A stretch of 64,000 nt of DNA, taken from Leuctra nigra. Its lineage: Eukaryota > Arthropoda > Insecta > Plecoptera > Leuctridae. The notes beneath the pieces were generated by a model. That model saw only the letters and a list, made by a program, of their open reading frames with translations, had not been told where the DNA came from and ran no database searches. Below, piece by piece: positions 1 to 10,760 of the stretch. Location of the stretch: contig OW203768.1 of NCBI GenBank assembly GCA_934045905.1, positions 11,560,316 to 11,624,315 of the forward strand. The letters run 5' to 3'. Each line of letters opens with the position of its first letter. Position 1 is the first letter of the stretch. Made by a program: the position numbers and the translations under genes.

Positions 1-46
1 GACATTGTGTTCAACGATTATGATGTGTATTTTTTTTGTCTGGGGC

Positions 47-285
47 TTAACGTCGCACTGTTCTGCAGCGAGGCTAATGACGACGGATGAATGATTTGAT
101 GATGATGATTGGGAGATGATGGTGAAGAGTAGGTAAGGATGGAAGGTGGGAAGGAAGCGGTCGTGGCCTATTGGTAGGGAACCTTCCCAGCATTTGCCTG
201 CCGACTGAGGGAAAACCACGAAAAACCCCCAGTCAGGAAGGGCCGCGGGAATCGAACCCGGGCCTCCGGAATACAAGTTCAGAGC
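47..285 (-). mobile_element. tRNA-derived SINE copy 1
   Basis: Read on the minus strand, this stretch begins with a B-box-like promoter motif (gggttcgattcccg, near 248-262). A conserved middle follows with a run of the type ctcagtcggcaggcaaatgc and then gggaaggttccctacc. It ends in cagtgcgacgttaagcccc. Two other copies lie at about 3455-3650 and 41845-42060 in the same orientation, and all three share the ccacgaccgc/gcgctcgtggc segment and the ATC-rich tail. This layout is that of a tRNA-headed SINE transcribed by RNA polymerase III. I recall closely similar repeats from many arthropod genomes, but the family name is not given here because it was not checked. This is the best preserved copy. 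The A box is not clear, so the tRNA of origin is unknown. Confidence 0.7.
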
Positions 286-825
286 GTTAACGTGTGTATT
301 TATTTTACTCAAATGTACCAAGAGAAGAGAGTTTTAAGGAGGGACGAGCGATATAGACATGGTCTTCTTGAAAGTTACATATATTTGCAAAGAAATGCGA
401 ATTTCTTGAAGACAGTTTTATGGTTTTACCATGGCAACATAATTTCACATGTAAAACTGTAGGTACTTTTTAGAAGGTAAACGTCGAAATAAAGCAGTAA
501 AACCTTCATAGGAAACTTAAACATCCAAAAACATGTATATTTAGAAAATTTAGAATAAAATATTGCAATTCATGTATGTATGTTTATTTTTCTACAATTT
601 GTTACATTGAACAGGTGGTAGAGGTCTTAATACTAAATATTTTCTAGAATCTAATTCAAATTAAAATACAACTAAAACAATCTTATAGGTTAAAGTAATT
701 TATATAAATTAATAAAAATAAATACTTATATAAATATAAATATAACTATAACTATTACTGTTAATATTAATGCTAGATCGCTTTTAACTGTTAATTCGCC
801 GACTTAATAGGTACTCTTAATACTC

Positions 826-912
826 TTAATAATCTTTATACTCAATAATACTTAATACTTAATACTTAATACTCTTAATACTCTTAATACTCTTAATACT
901 TAATATTCTTAT
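826..912. repeat. TTAATACTC-type microsatellite in LINE 3' tail
   Basis: Repeats of taatactct and the shorter taatact alternate irregularly over about 85 bp directly downstream of the retrotransposon stop codon on the minus strand. Short tandem repeats near the 3' end are common in CR1/Jockey-like elements, so this is read as part of the element and not as an independent locus. Confidence 0.6.
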
Positions 913-943
913 CAATAATTTTAACATTCAATAATTCTGACAT

Positions 944-3226
944 CTAAACTAAGCTTTTCAACTCGGCCAAGTCGGCTGGAAATTCCCGGAGATCCATCGA
1001 GTTCCATTCTCTAATGGTTCGGTTCACGAACGAATGCCTACCACCCTCAGTACGCGACCTTCTCTCCTTGATTTTCCACGAATGGTCGTTCCTGCTGTAG
1101 TAGTCCGGCATCGCAAACCTACTCGCCACCTCCTTCCAAGCCTCCTTCCCGACTAACGCTCTGTACATGTTTAAAAGGCGAGCCTTCCTCCTCCTATCCT
1201 CCAACGATTCCCACTCTAGCTCCTTTAGCATTTCGCTTACACTTTCGGGAACCCGTTGGAGTGTGATCTTGAACTCACTTCCCACCTTATGCCCTTTGTT
1301 TGCTATGACCCACTTTCTGTATTTTGTTTTGCCCGTTACTTTTCTAGCGGCTCTTCTCTGAACATTCTCTATCGCCCTGATCTGTCCCTTTTTGTAAGGG
1401 TCCCATACTGCTCCAGCATATTCCACGATGGGCCTGATTAGCGTTGTGTACGCTTTTGCTTTGGTTCTATGGCTAGCGCCCTTCAAGCTCCGCATCACAA
1501 ACGCTAACTGCCTTGATGATTTTGCGACTACCGATCCGATTTGTAAGTCCCCGTCCATCTTTCGATCTAGCACCACACCAAGGTATTTACAGCTATCCTG
1601 TTTGTCTAATAGCACCCCTCCCATTTGGTAACTTCCACTATCTACATTCCGTGCCCTCGAAAATCTAACATACTGACATTTTTTCGCATTCACAACCATT
1701 TTATTTTTAATCGCCCATGTCTCTATTTTATATACATCCTCCTGCAACTCCCTTCTGTCCTGATCACACCTTATAAGTTTGGTCAGAATCAGATCGTCTG
1801 CAAATAATCGAACCTTAGCTGTAACGCCCTCCCCAATATTATTTACATATATTATAAACAGCAGGGGACCCAACACGCTTCCTTGGGGTACCCCTGATGT
1901 AACAGCTACGCTCCTGGATAGGCATTTTCCTACCCTAACTCTCTGTGATCTGTTGCGAAGGAAACTGCCTATCCAGTCCACCACTCCCTCGTGCAGTCCC
2001 AAGCTGCCAAGCTTACCCAACAACTCCCCATGAGGCACCTTGTCGAAGGCCTTCTCAAAGTCAATCAAGATTGCGTCCACGACTTCGCCTTTATCCAACG
2101 CCTCATGAAGGTCCTCCGATAAACCCGCTAACTGGGACTCACACGAGTGTCCCGGTCGGAAGCCATGTTGCTCGCTCCTTAGCCATCCCAGTTTCACTAG
2201 GTGACCCCGAACGTACTTGGCTATGACCCCCTCCATGGTCTTGCAGATCACAGAGGTAAGGCTAACCGGTCTGTAGTTTCTGGGATCACCTCTCTCCTCT
2301 GCCTTGAATATTGGGACCACCGTCCCTTGCTTCCATTCTAGAGGTAACGTATTTGTGGCAAAAGATATTCTGAAAAGCTCATCCAAATATTGAATTATGC
2401 TATTTCCTGCCATCCTTACAGTATCCCCTGAAATATTGTCTGGCCCCTCTGCCTTTCCACTCTTTATTTTTCTGACCTCTTTCCATATATCTGTTGTCGT
2501 TATATTCAAACTTTCCCACATAGCTTTTTCATTTCTCCCTCCAATATATTCCCTGTCCTTTGCTTGAAAAACTCTGGAAAACTGAGTGCTTAGCATCTCT
2601 GCCTTATCCTCGTCCTTATCTGCCTCCGAATTATCGTCCTTCAGACCAGGAATGTCTCTGCCACTTCCTTTCTGCCCTCTAATATGGGCATAAAGTTTTC
2701 TCCAGCTACTTTTGATGTCCTGCTCATCAAACAGTCTCTCCATATATTTATCTTTGGCATCTTTCTTAGCACCAGTAAGCTCTTCTCTAATAGCTTTACG
2801 CTTCACTCTCCATTCATTTTCTTCTAACCTGCCCTTCTTTCTATGCAGTACTCTCGCTTTTCTCTTTATTGTTCTGACAGATTTATTGTAAAAAGGCGGA
2901 TCGCTATTTGGACGAATGATTTTACGCGGCACGAACTTTTCCCTACATGTGTTTAATAGGTCCTTGAGCGCTTCCCATCTAACTTCACAAATTTCCTCTT
3001 TACAAGACCAATCATCGAACATTTCTCCCATGAACTTTTTTACTCCATCTTTATCTACCTTTCTGTACAGCCAAATCTCTTTGTATGTTTCTGTTTTTTC
3101 CTCACTTTTATTTACAAAATCTATGTCTAAAATTGGTACCTGGTGATCACTTATTCCCTCGACTACCTCCCCTCCTAACCATAGGTTCGGTGGACGAACG
3201 AGGAAGACGAACGACGAACGAATCAT
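944..3226 (-). CDS. Reverse transcriptase ORF2, 5'-truncated
   Basis: This 760-residue frame encodes the reverse transcriptase of a non-LTR retrotransposon, which copies the element RNA into DNA at a nicked chromosomal target. Residues about 10-30 are the last part of an apurinic-type endonuclease, with the SDH motif at residues 26-28. The reverse transcriptase core spans about 290-530: RNYRPVSL near 316, the first catalytic Asp in ILIDFEKAFD (about 389), GVPQGSVLGPLLF near 445-457, and the catalytic FADD box at 475-478. After it comes a thumb/C-terminal region with YAGAVWDPYKKGQ and ENVQRRAARKV, typical of the Jockey/CR1/L2 groups. All catalytic residues are present. The first Met is only the first ATG after the truncation point and not a real start. 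The exact clade was not tested. Confidence 0.85.
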   Translation of the reverse strand: MIRSSFVFLVRPPNLWLGGEVVEGISDHQVPILDIDFVNKSEEKTETYKEIWLYRKVDKDGVKKFMGEMFDDWSCKEEICEVRWEALKDLLNTCREKFVPRKIIRPNSDPPFYNKSVRTIKRKARVLHRKKGRLEENEWRVKRKAIREELTGAKKDAKDKYMERLFDEQDIKSSWRKLYAHIRGQKGSGRDIPGLKDDNSEADKDEDKAEMLSTQFSRVFQAKDREYIGGRNEKAMWESLNITTTDIWKEVRKIKSGKAEGPDNISGDTVRMAGNSIIQYLDELFRISFATNTLPLEWKQGTVVPIFKAEERGDPRNYRPVSLTSVICKTMEGVIAKYVRGHLVKLGWLRSEQHGFRPGHSCESQLAGLSEDLHEALDKGEVVDAILIDFEKAFDKVPHGELLGKLGSLGLHEGVVDWIGSFLRNRSQRVRVGKCLSRSVAVTSGVPQGSVLGPLLFIIYVNNIGEGVTAKVRLFADDLILTKLIRCDQDRRELQEDVYKIETWAIKNKMVVNAKKCQYVRFSRARNVDSGSYQMGGVLLDKQDSCKYLGVVLDRKMDGDLQIGSVVAKSSRQLAFVMRSLKGASHRTKAKAYTTLIRPIVEYAGAVWDPYKKGQIRAIENVQRRAARKVTGKTKYRKWVIANKGHKVGSEFKITLQRVPESVSEMLKELEWESLEDRRRKARLLNMYRALVGKEAWKEVASRFAMPDYYSRNDHSWKIKERRSRTEGGRHSFVNRTIREWNSMDLREFPADLAELKSLV

Positions 3227-3454
3227 GCATTTTGTTTTTTAAAGAAATCTTTATGCGGGAAGGCAGCCCTTTAAAAATATCTGCATGTCTTTTTCTTTAT
3301 GGTAGCAATGAGAAACGGATAGAAAAACTGTAGGTTACTTTGAAGTGATATAACTCGAAAATTAGTTCAAGTTGACCACTTTTTCTTGCCATATGATGAT
3401 GCAGAACATAAACATCTTTTATATTTGGGGTTTAAACGACTTCTCACGAATAGT

Positions 3455-3650
3455 GAAATGCGGAGAATTCTCGTGGATGAATGATTATTATGATGAATAA
3501 AAAGGTATAAGGATGGAAGTGGCGCTCGTGGCCTATTAATGGGACCTTCCCAGAAATTGCCTCTAGACTGAGGAAACTACTACACACCACAGTCAGGAAG
3601 GACTCCCTCAAGAATCAAACCCGGAACTCTGGAGTGCACGTCCAAGCAGA
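3455..3650 (-). mobile_element. SINE copy 2 (degraded)
   Basis: Shares with the copy at 47-285 the segments ggatggaagtggcgctcgtg, gcctattaatgggacctt, cagtcaggaaggac and a B-box remnant in reverse (aagaatcaaacccgga near 3610). Several small gaps and substitutions make it older than copy 1. Same minus orientation. Confidence 0.65.
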
Positions 3651-5778
3651 AGACAATAGAATCTACATCATTTTTTGTGTGTGGATTCCTTTAGTATTCA
3701 TTAAGTCAGAAAAAAATTTAAACAACAATGTATCAAATATTCCATTGTTGAAAAATTTGTTTATTGAAATCAACAATACATTACAAAAAACACAATTAAC
3801 AAAAAATGGCTATACTTAGCAATGCAATTTTTTTTTAAATTTGTTAGCAACAGAATAGGGTATATACCGAACCTCAATTTTTATTGATTTGTAATATATT
3901 TTAACCTAAAATATATAATTTTTTTATATAATAATTACAAAATTATATTCTGACTGTTAAAAATGCATGTCAAGAAATTCACACAAATCACACCTCTATT
4001 GTGGAGGTTCAAAACCTTTTTTAATAAATTATCTTTAAAACAAAACAAAAATTAAGATACTATCTTGATAATTAGTATACCTTTTCATGTTTGGACGGTG
4101 AATAAATATGAAGAAATTACATCCTGAGAAATTGCATGTAAACGAGTCCTTCTTGAGTAATTTCAAGCATTTGAAGCATGAGCCCATTTCAATATTTATT
4201 TTAAATTAAACTATCAGTGTGACAAGTTCATACTTTGGTTTTTATGAAAACAAAGGGCTTAAAAAATAAAATTTTAATGAAAAAAAAATTATTAAAATGT
4301 GTTTTTTTTATGAAAACAAGTGTATGGTCCCACCTTAAAGAAGTCCGTTATACTTGATTTGATCCTTCTTTCTTGCTTTTAATTGGATTCTGACAACATT
4401 AAATATATTAGAACGCATACCTCAATAAATGGAGCATTTTCATGTAGATTATATTTCACAATTCTCTCGAGGCACAAATAGAAAGTGTATTTTTTTAAGA
4501 TTTGTTCCTCGATAATAAGTTTGGAGATAAAGATTAAATTAAAACACTCTCTTTGAACGTTTCACAAACAATGTACGTTTTTTCAATCTCGTTATTTCTC
4601 CCACTTATTTTGTTATAATTTGTCTTAATGTCTCACTGTCCTCTTATTGTCTTAATTATAGTTTTATTACCATAAGTGTATTTATAACAGAATACGCCCA
4701 TGAGCGTGTGAATAGTTAATCAACTACAACGCGTCTGTATTTGTCCTGCCTTTAGCTTGTTCCAAGTAGCAAGCTTGTTTGTACATGTTCATAAGTCGGC
4801 TTAACTTGGATCACGCAGTTAATCTGAGAAGGACCAAGAAGACCTAAGTGCTTAAGATGTTACTTGAGAGCAACAGTCGAAAGCAGCTGTTTGGTGTCTT
4901 AGTGATGTAAACGTGTTTAACGCGTTGATAAGCGAACACTGTGCATTGCATCTTAGAGTATGGATTGAAGGAGGGAAAATATCGCAAAATATCGCAAAAT
5001 ATTTTTCTTGTACAAAAAATCACTCTCCCTTTAAAAAGTAAGTTAATTTCTTGGTAATTCGTTTTCCTTTTATGGATAAGTGAGGAAGCAGATTTTTGTA
5101 TGATACGAATTAAGAATATATTGCTATCAAATATTGTGAAAGTTTTTGAGATTTGAAGGGTACGAGGAAATAACGATAAGTAAATTTTTTGAAAAAAAAA
5201 TAGTTTAAGGTGTAATCTCTCAGTGATTTTTATGAGCTTTCAGAATCTACCCTCAGTTTTTAGAAAATATTGCCACAAAGTCTTGAAAAAAGAAATTGAA
5301 ATATCAATTTGTATGGAAGATAGATACAAGTTTCAACATAAAACTTCGTTTATCTCTGTTTCATCCGAATGTGACTTATAGCGTTCTTTCCCTGTACCCT
5401 TCATTTGCAAAAAAACATTTTTTTGGCAAATTAATATTTTCTTTTATGATCATGTTGAATGCCAAAACGTAAGAGATACGGGCATACCTCAGTTAAAGGG
5501 CAAAGGACCAGTTTTTAAATACTCTGCTAAATTTTTAACAGTTGATTAGGACAGTTGATGACGTTCTCAACTTAAGAATTAGTTTAAGCACAGCATTGAA
5601 AAACATTGCCAAAACATGACAATGTTATGGAAATATTGTGATATTGCTTCTGTAGGTTTCCTTATCCATCAGCCTGCCAATAGGTTGCTATGGCAATGGC
5701 AATTTCTTCCGATTGTGTATTTTATTTGTTATACTATGTTAATGTTACTATTTACCAATTTATATTTTTGTGTATAAT
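3651..5778. other. AT-rich intergenic stretch, no gene seen
   Basis: No supported coding region. Short open frames have no recognisable motif. A 20-base stretch at about 4920-4937 (aacgcgttgataagcgaac) matches, in reverse, the terminal part of the dispersed CTAG-ended family described below, but nothing around it does, so it may be a relic or chance. Confidence 0.5.
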
Positions 5779-5829
5779 ACCACGGACAAACACCTCCTAG
5801 GTGTTTCGTGGTCTAGTGACTGTATACAG
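5779..5829. repeat. Hairpin abutting CTAG, plus 12-bp palindrome
   Basis: A stem is formed by ACCACG (5779-5784) with CGTGGT (5807-5812), and inside it AAACACCT (5788-5795) with AGGTGTTT (5799-5806), leaving a 3-base bulge and a 3-base loop. CTAG follows at once (5813-5816), then the palindrome ACTGTATACAGT (5818-5829), and a run of 17 A at about 5852. A hairpin beside CTAG is the arrangement seen at Helitron-type 3' ends and at the composite element at 13330 and 35650. No second end was found. Confidence 0.5.
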
Positions 5830-6542
5830 TGTATTATTTATGTGTGTTTCTAAAAAAAAAAAAAAAAAGGTTATTGAAAGAAGCCTAAATATTTTATCCC
5901 CTTTGATGTACAATTTACACATTTAAAAATAACCCTTTTTTGTGGAGACCAACGATGGCTAACTTCATTTGATATAATATGTTACCAACGCCCTCTCGAA
6001 AATATTATGAAAATAATTCCTATTTTATCTGACGAATCTCATTTCGTTTTCTATCGTCCGCTTTGAAGTCCGGTTAATATGGACGATTGAGCTCTAAGCT
6101 TTTAAGTGAAAGCTGAAGCTTATAAATGTCCAAGAAGTCGAAGCTTTCAAGTAGTTTCTTTTGCCTTCTCTCTCTCTTGCGAAATATAAACAGCAAAATC
6201 GTATTTGATAACATGACTTCAATTTGATGTAGACAGCTTAAAACTTTCTCTTTGTCGTGAACAAAATGTGAACTAAGAAAACGCTTTTTTTGAGCCTGAA
6301 ATACCTAAAACATAGTTTTTTTCAGCTTATCCATCAATAAAGCAGAGTATACAATCTACATATCAATTTTCATGTGTAACCCATGTACCAATCTTACTAG
6401 AATCAATAGGTAAACTATCAAGATGACAATTAATATTTTGTGAAATAGGCTGGATCCGTTATTTCCTTTGATCTGTATTCATGAAATAATTGAGATTGAG
6501 TATGAGAAAATACAGATAAAATTATTGTGATAAGTGATAAAA

Positions 6543-6586
6543 TTGTTGTTGTTGTTGTTGTTGTTGTTTGTTGTTGTTGTTGTTGT
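6543..6586. repeat. (GTT)n microsatellite
   Basis: About 14 TTG units with one extra T in the middle at about 6568. Simple sequence repeat with no coding context. Confidence 0.95.
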
Positions 6587-6797
6587 ACCTATATCAGTCA
6601 ATGTAGATAAAATTTCTATCAATCAACAAGAATCCAACAGACTAAGATTCTATTGGTTGATGCAGATTTTCTCAATGTTTTTTCACAAAGTTGAAAGTTA
6701 TACTCTCATTTATTTCAGGAATGGCTCATGAGTGGTCCTGAATTGTTCAGAAAGAACTTTATTCCTGAAATAAGTGAATTTAGAAAAAAAATTGGAT

Positions 6798-6893
6798 ATG
6801 AGATAAAAAGTGAGCAAATCTGTTTCAACCAATATAATTTAAGCACGCTGGATTTTTATTGGATGATAACATTTTTCTCACTTTTTATCTCAT
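6798..6893. repeat. 17-bp inverted repeat
   Basis: ATGAGATAAAAAGTGAG at 6798-6814 is the exact reverse complement of the sequence at 6877-6893, with 62 bases between. It may be part of a degraded short inverted-repeat element. Limits of such an element are not visible. Confidence 0.6.
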
Positions 6894-6899
6894 CCGTAC

Positions 6900-9780
6900 C
6901 TTTTTCTCATCTCACTTTTTTCAACACGAAAACAACACACACAAAAAGGAAATTCGAACGATAAGTTTCAAATGACTTTATGCCACTGAAAAGCACAGAA
7001 CTTCATCTCTGGTAATGAAGGAAATGTCAATTAACGACTGCATGACAAGCGACCGAGGCTGACTTGTAGTTTCACCAACTGCAGCAACTGACATACACTA
7101 CGTCACTCCAGTTGATTGGACGGAATTCTCTTTGTGCTGTGTTAATTGTCATCTCGGGGTCCCGGGTTTGACTCGAGCTACGTCACAGCTGTCAACCACA
7201 TGGAGTTTGCAAATGAAATGCAGTTCAGTGTTTTAATCTGTTTCGAGATGAGGATTTCATGATGATTGTTATGTGGCTAGACGTTTTGGAAATGTGGTTT
7301 CACGAGGTAGTTGGGAAATACAGCTGTTTAAAACTCCGTCAAATCTTGAATAAACATATATACTAAAGTAAAAACAAGAAAGACATTTAAAACAATTCGC
7401 AAAATTTATGAGATTCCGCAATTATGCACCTGATGATGGAGATAGAATAAGAATTTATGAATTATTGTGCAGTGTAATTGTATTTTTTTTGTTTTTACTT
7501 TAGAACTTGTGAGCATTCAAGAGTTGTGGTTTTTTAAATCACTATCCAATATCATAACAGCGTTTATTTAAAACTACGGTTGTACAAAGTTTACAATATC
7601 TGATTTCTTTTTACATCGGTTTTTCATCTGGCATTGCTAATATTTTTTACTTGATATTTTTAAATAATGTTGTACATTTTGTATCCATATAAGAGGTATT
7701 TTTCTATGTTGATAAAAGTGTATAAATTGTTACCATTGGGCTATAAAATAAATATGGAGGTCTCAAAATAAAAATCTCTCCCGTCTCCATGGAAAAGCGA
7801 TTCAAATTGTTTCGTAGTGTTCCATTTTTCCAAATTCATTCACTGTCCATTAAATCCCCCCCCCAACCCCCTTAACACACTTTTAAAGAACAACGTGTTA
7901 AAAATATAATTTTGTGGATGCATTGCAACGTACCCAGCTGAAAACCATTAAGGTAAATTCCCCCGGGAAAATGTCATTACTCTGGAAGAATTTTCACGTA
8001 ATGGATTTTCCGAGCGCTCAAAACCACTGTATATTTCCATCGCGAAAAGTGAAACAACATTTTCACGGATAGACGTGTCGTGTTTGGTGAAATTGTGAAT
8101 TGGATTGAAAATTAGTTACGTTTTCATTATCCAGGACACCGGAAAACTGAAAACTGTTTTTCCACTGCGCTACATTTTAGTTTCCCGAGGTTCCAGTAGA
8201 GTGATTTAGGCAGGTGTTTTGGTAGAGGTGGAAGTTTTATGGAAAGTGTGACATTAATCTGGAATTTTTAGAACCGATATTACAGGTTTTAAAATCTGTT
8301 TTTATTGCATTACTAATTCAATCGCTAAAATCTAGACGATCAACAGATAATTTTAATTTGTTTTTATTGTCAACCAATGCATCTTTCTTGTTTTGCCATC
8401 ATTTTTATACGTAAAACAATTACTTTCGTTGCGATGGCTCAAAGTTCACAAAAAATAAACAAAACCATTTTATAATTTTCCAGACGCTTCCAGTAAAATA
8501 TTTGGAAAAACGAATTCCCAACAAACAAGCCGCACCTATATTTTGGAGTTAAATTGAAAATGCAAACAAATGCTGTCATTTGGTCACCTAAAAACAGACT
8601 ATGTAATTGACCTTGAACTCAAAAGTTCAGTTCATCGAGAGAGAAATGAAGTGTTTTAAAGTCCAAGTTCATATTTGAAGATAATGGAACGAAGTTCAAG
8701 TGCTCTACAACAATACCCAAGATCGTTAAAAACCATTGTTGTCGCAAAGCGATTGCATTTACGATGCTTTAAATACACACAATAAAAAATGTAGTTAAGT
8801 GATTTTATGGCTGAATGCAAGGTATAAAAGTGGTGTTAAAAACGTCGTGCTTTATCTATTATTTACGTGATTAAATTTTACATAATATATCGTAGAAACT
8901 TCGTATCTTACTGAAGAACCAGATTTAAAATGAGTTGTTTCTCATGCTTAAAAATTAACACGGTAACTGATAAAAAGTTCTTGGAGAACTTTAACCGTTC
9001 ACGTTACCTATTTAAAAAGAAGTTAACTCCTACTCTAAAATGTTCTTAATAATGAAAATGACTTCCTAAGAACTCGTAGTTTATAAAAGCTTCTCCAATT
9101 CTGGAGTTGTAATACTCTGAGAAGTATTCGTAAAATTGAGTCTAAGTCCACTGATTCGGGTAATTGATACTTAAAATACCGTTAGAATCACACACACTGA
9201 TTGGATTTGAAAAGCTGGCAGTTTAATATTAAATTATTCTTAAACACGTTCAAACATAAAAATACTAGTCAGAAGTTTAATTAAATTGATAAAATAGTAT
9301 CCAATTGTAATTTCCTCCGAATGGTTTTAAGATTACTTACACTGCCCTTTCACACTAACAAAATTTAAAAAATATATATTAGAGACCAATTCAAGCTTTT
9401 GGACTAATAATACCACTCATTGGAGTACATTTGACTACAAAGTGTTAAATACGATTATTTTCAATACATTTTATTGAAAAATATTAGAAAAAACTAAAAA
9501 AAATCTTTGAAGAACCGTGTGCGTCCCGTTACCCCTTATTCTTTAGAATGACTCGTCAGATTGCTGTTTCCCTCCAACAAACTCTAGTTGATTTTATAAA
9601 GCCTGATTAATATCTTGTAAAAGTTTCGAAGTGCAGATTACTCTTAATTCACCTCTGAGCGAGCGTTCAGCAGACGAACTTTTAATTTCCCAGTCGACTC
9701 TCTCTCGGGAGAAGAATCTCTCCAGTCTGGTGAAACTCTTCCACTCAGCACTTCGGTTGCAGACGTTAATTACTCGCTGA
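6900..9780. other. Intergenic stretch, no gene seen
   Basis: No supported gene, repeat array or RNA gene. A run of C occurs at about 7857-7874. The segment at 7157-7176 (ggtcccgggtttgactcgag) resembles a polymerase III B box, but no matching A box was found. Confidence 0.5.
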
Positions 9781-10760
9781 TGGAGGGAAAACACGTGTCG
9801 CGTTGGCAAGCGAGCACGGGAGGCGTTGGCAAGCGAGCACGGGAGGGAACACACAAGGACGCATTGGCAAGCGAGCACGGGAGGGAAACACGAGGACGCG
9901 TTGGCAAGCGAGCACGGGAGGGAAAACACGTGTCGCGTTGGCAAGCGAGCACGGGAGGCGTTGGCAAGCGAGCACGGGAGGGAACACACAAGGACGCGTT
10001 GGCAAGCGAGCACGGGAGGTAAAACACGAGGACGCGTTTGCAAGCGAGCACGGGAGGGAAACACTTGGACGCGTTGGCAAGCGAGCACGGGAGGCGATGG
10101 CAAGCGAGCACGGGAGGCGTTGGCAAGCGAGCACGGGAGGGAACACACAAGGACGCGTTGGCAAGCGAGCACGCGAGGGAAACACGAGGACGCGTTGGCA
10201 AGCGAGCACGGGAGGCGTTGGCAAGCGAGCACGGGATGCATTGGCAAGCGAGCACGGGAGGGAACACACTTGGACGCGTTGGCAAGCGAGCACGGGAGGG
10301 AACACACGAGGACGCGTTTGCAAGCGAGCACGGGAGGCGATGGCAAGCGAGCACGGGAGGCGTTGGCAAGCGAGCACGGGAGGCGTTGGCAAGCGAGCAC
10401 GGGAGGCGTTGGCAAGCGAGCACGGGAGGGAACACACAAGGACGCGTTGGCAAGCGAGCACGGGAGGTAAAACACGAGGACGCGTTTGCAAGCGAGCACG
10501 GGAGGTAAAACACGAGGACGCGTTTGCAAGCGAGCACGGGAGGCGTTGGCAAGCGAGCACGGGAGGCGTTGGCAAGCGAGCACGGGAGGGAACACACAAG
10601 GACGCGTTGGCAAGCGAGCACGCGAGGAAAAACACGTGTCGCGTTGGTAAGCGAGCACGGGAGGCGTTGGCAAGCGAGCACGGGAGGGAACACACAAGGA
10701 CGCATTGGCAAGCGAGCACGGGAGGGAAACACGAGGACGCGTTGGCAAGCGAGCACGGGT
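9781..10760. repeat. Minisatellite: 31 copies of a 21-bp core with two linker lengths
   Basis: The core is ttggcaagcgagcacgggag plus g. I count 31 cores, the first at 9803-9823 and the last, partial, at 10742-10760. They are joined by 30 linkers: 13 short (cg, once ca) and 17 long (16 or 17 bp, of the types gaacacacaaggacgcg, gaaacacgaggacgcg and gaaaacacgtgtcgcg). The repeat period is therefore 23, 37 or 38 bp. Blocks recur at a higher level: the opening block at about 9785-9910 is nearly repeated at about 10624-10750. Neither strand has stops in several frames across the array, giving long frames on both strands. These are a side effect of the repeat and not genes. GC content and CpG content are far above the surroundings. 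Confidence 0.95.

Larger units (their letters stand above)
570..3232 (-). mobile_element. 5'-truncated non-LTR retrotransposon (Jockey/CR1-like)
   Basis: The minus strand carries a reverse transcriptase ORF (944-3226), then a 3' untranslated region of about 370 bp. The tail includes a short tandem repeat of the type AGTATTAAG (about 830-910) and ends near aataaacatacatacat at 571-588, a usual kind of LINE 3' end. The copy breaks off at about 3232, inside the endonuclease domain, so ORF1 and most of the endonuclease are missing. That is the normal result of incomplete reverse transcription from the 3' end. No clear target-site duplication was found. The reading frame has no stops over 760 codons, so the insertion is fairly young. 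It cannot move by itself without the endonuclease. Confidence 0.85.

Noticed and set aside
1167..3333. Several plus-strand frames of 60-93 codons
   Set aside because: They are antisense shadows of the reverse transcriptase ORF.
4918..4937. CTAG-family end in reverse (aacgcgttgataagcgaac)
   Set aside because: The match is limited to about 20 bases and the CTAG terminus is absent. It may be a relic, but it cannot be supported.
9781..10760. CRISPR-like array (regular repeat with spacers)
   Set aside because: The spacers are 2 or 16-17 bp and are themselves repeated, and the DNA is eukaryotic. It is a minisatellite.
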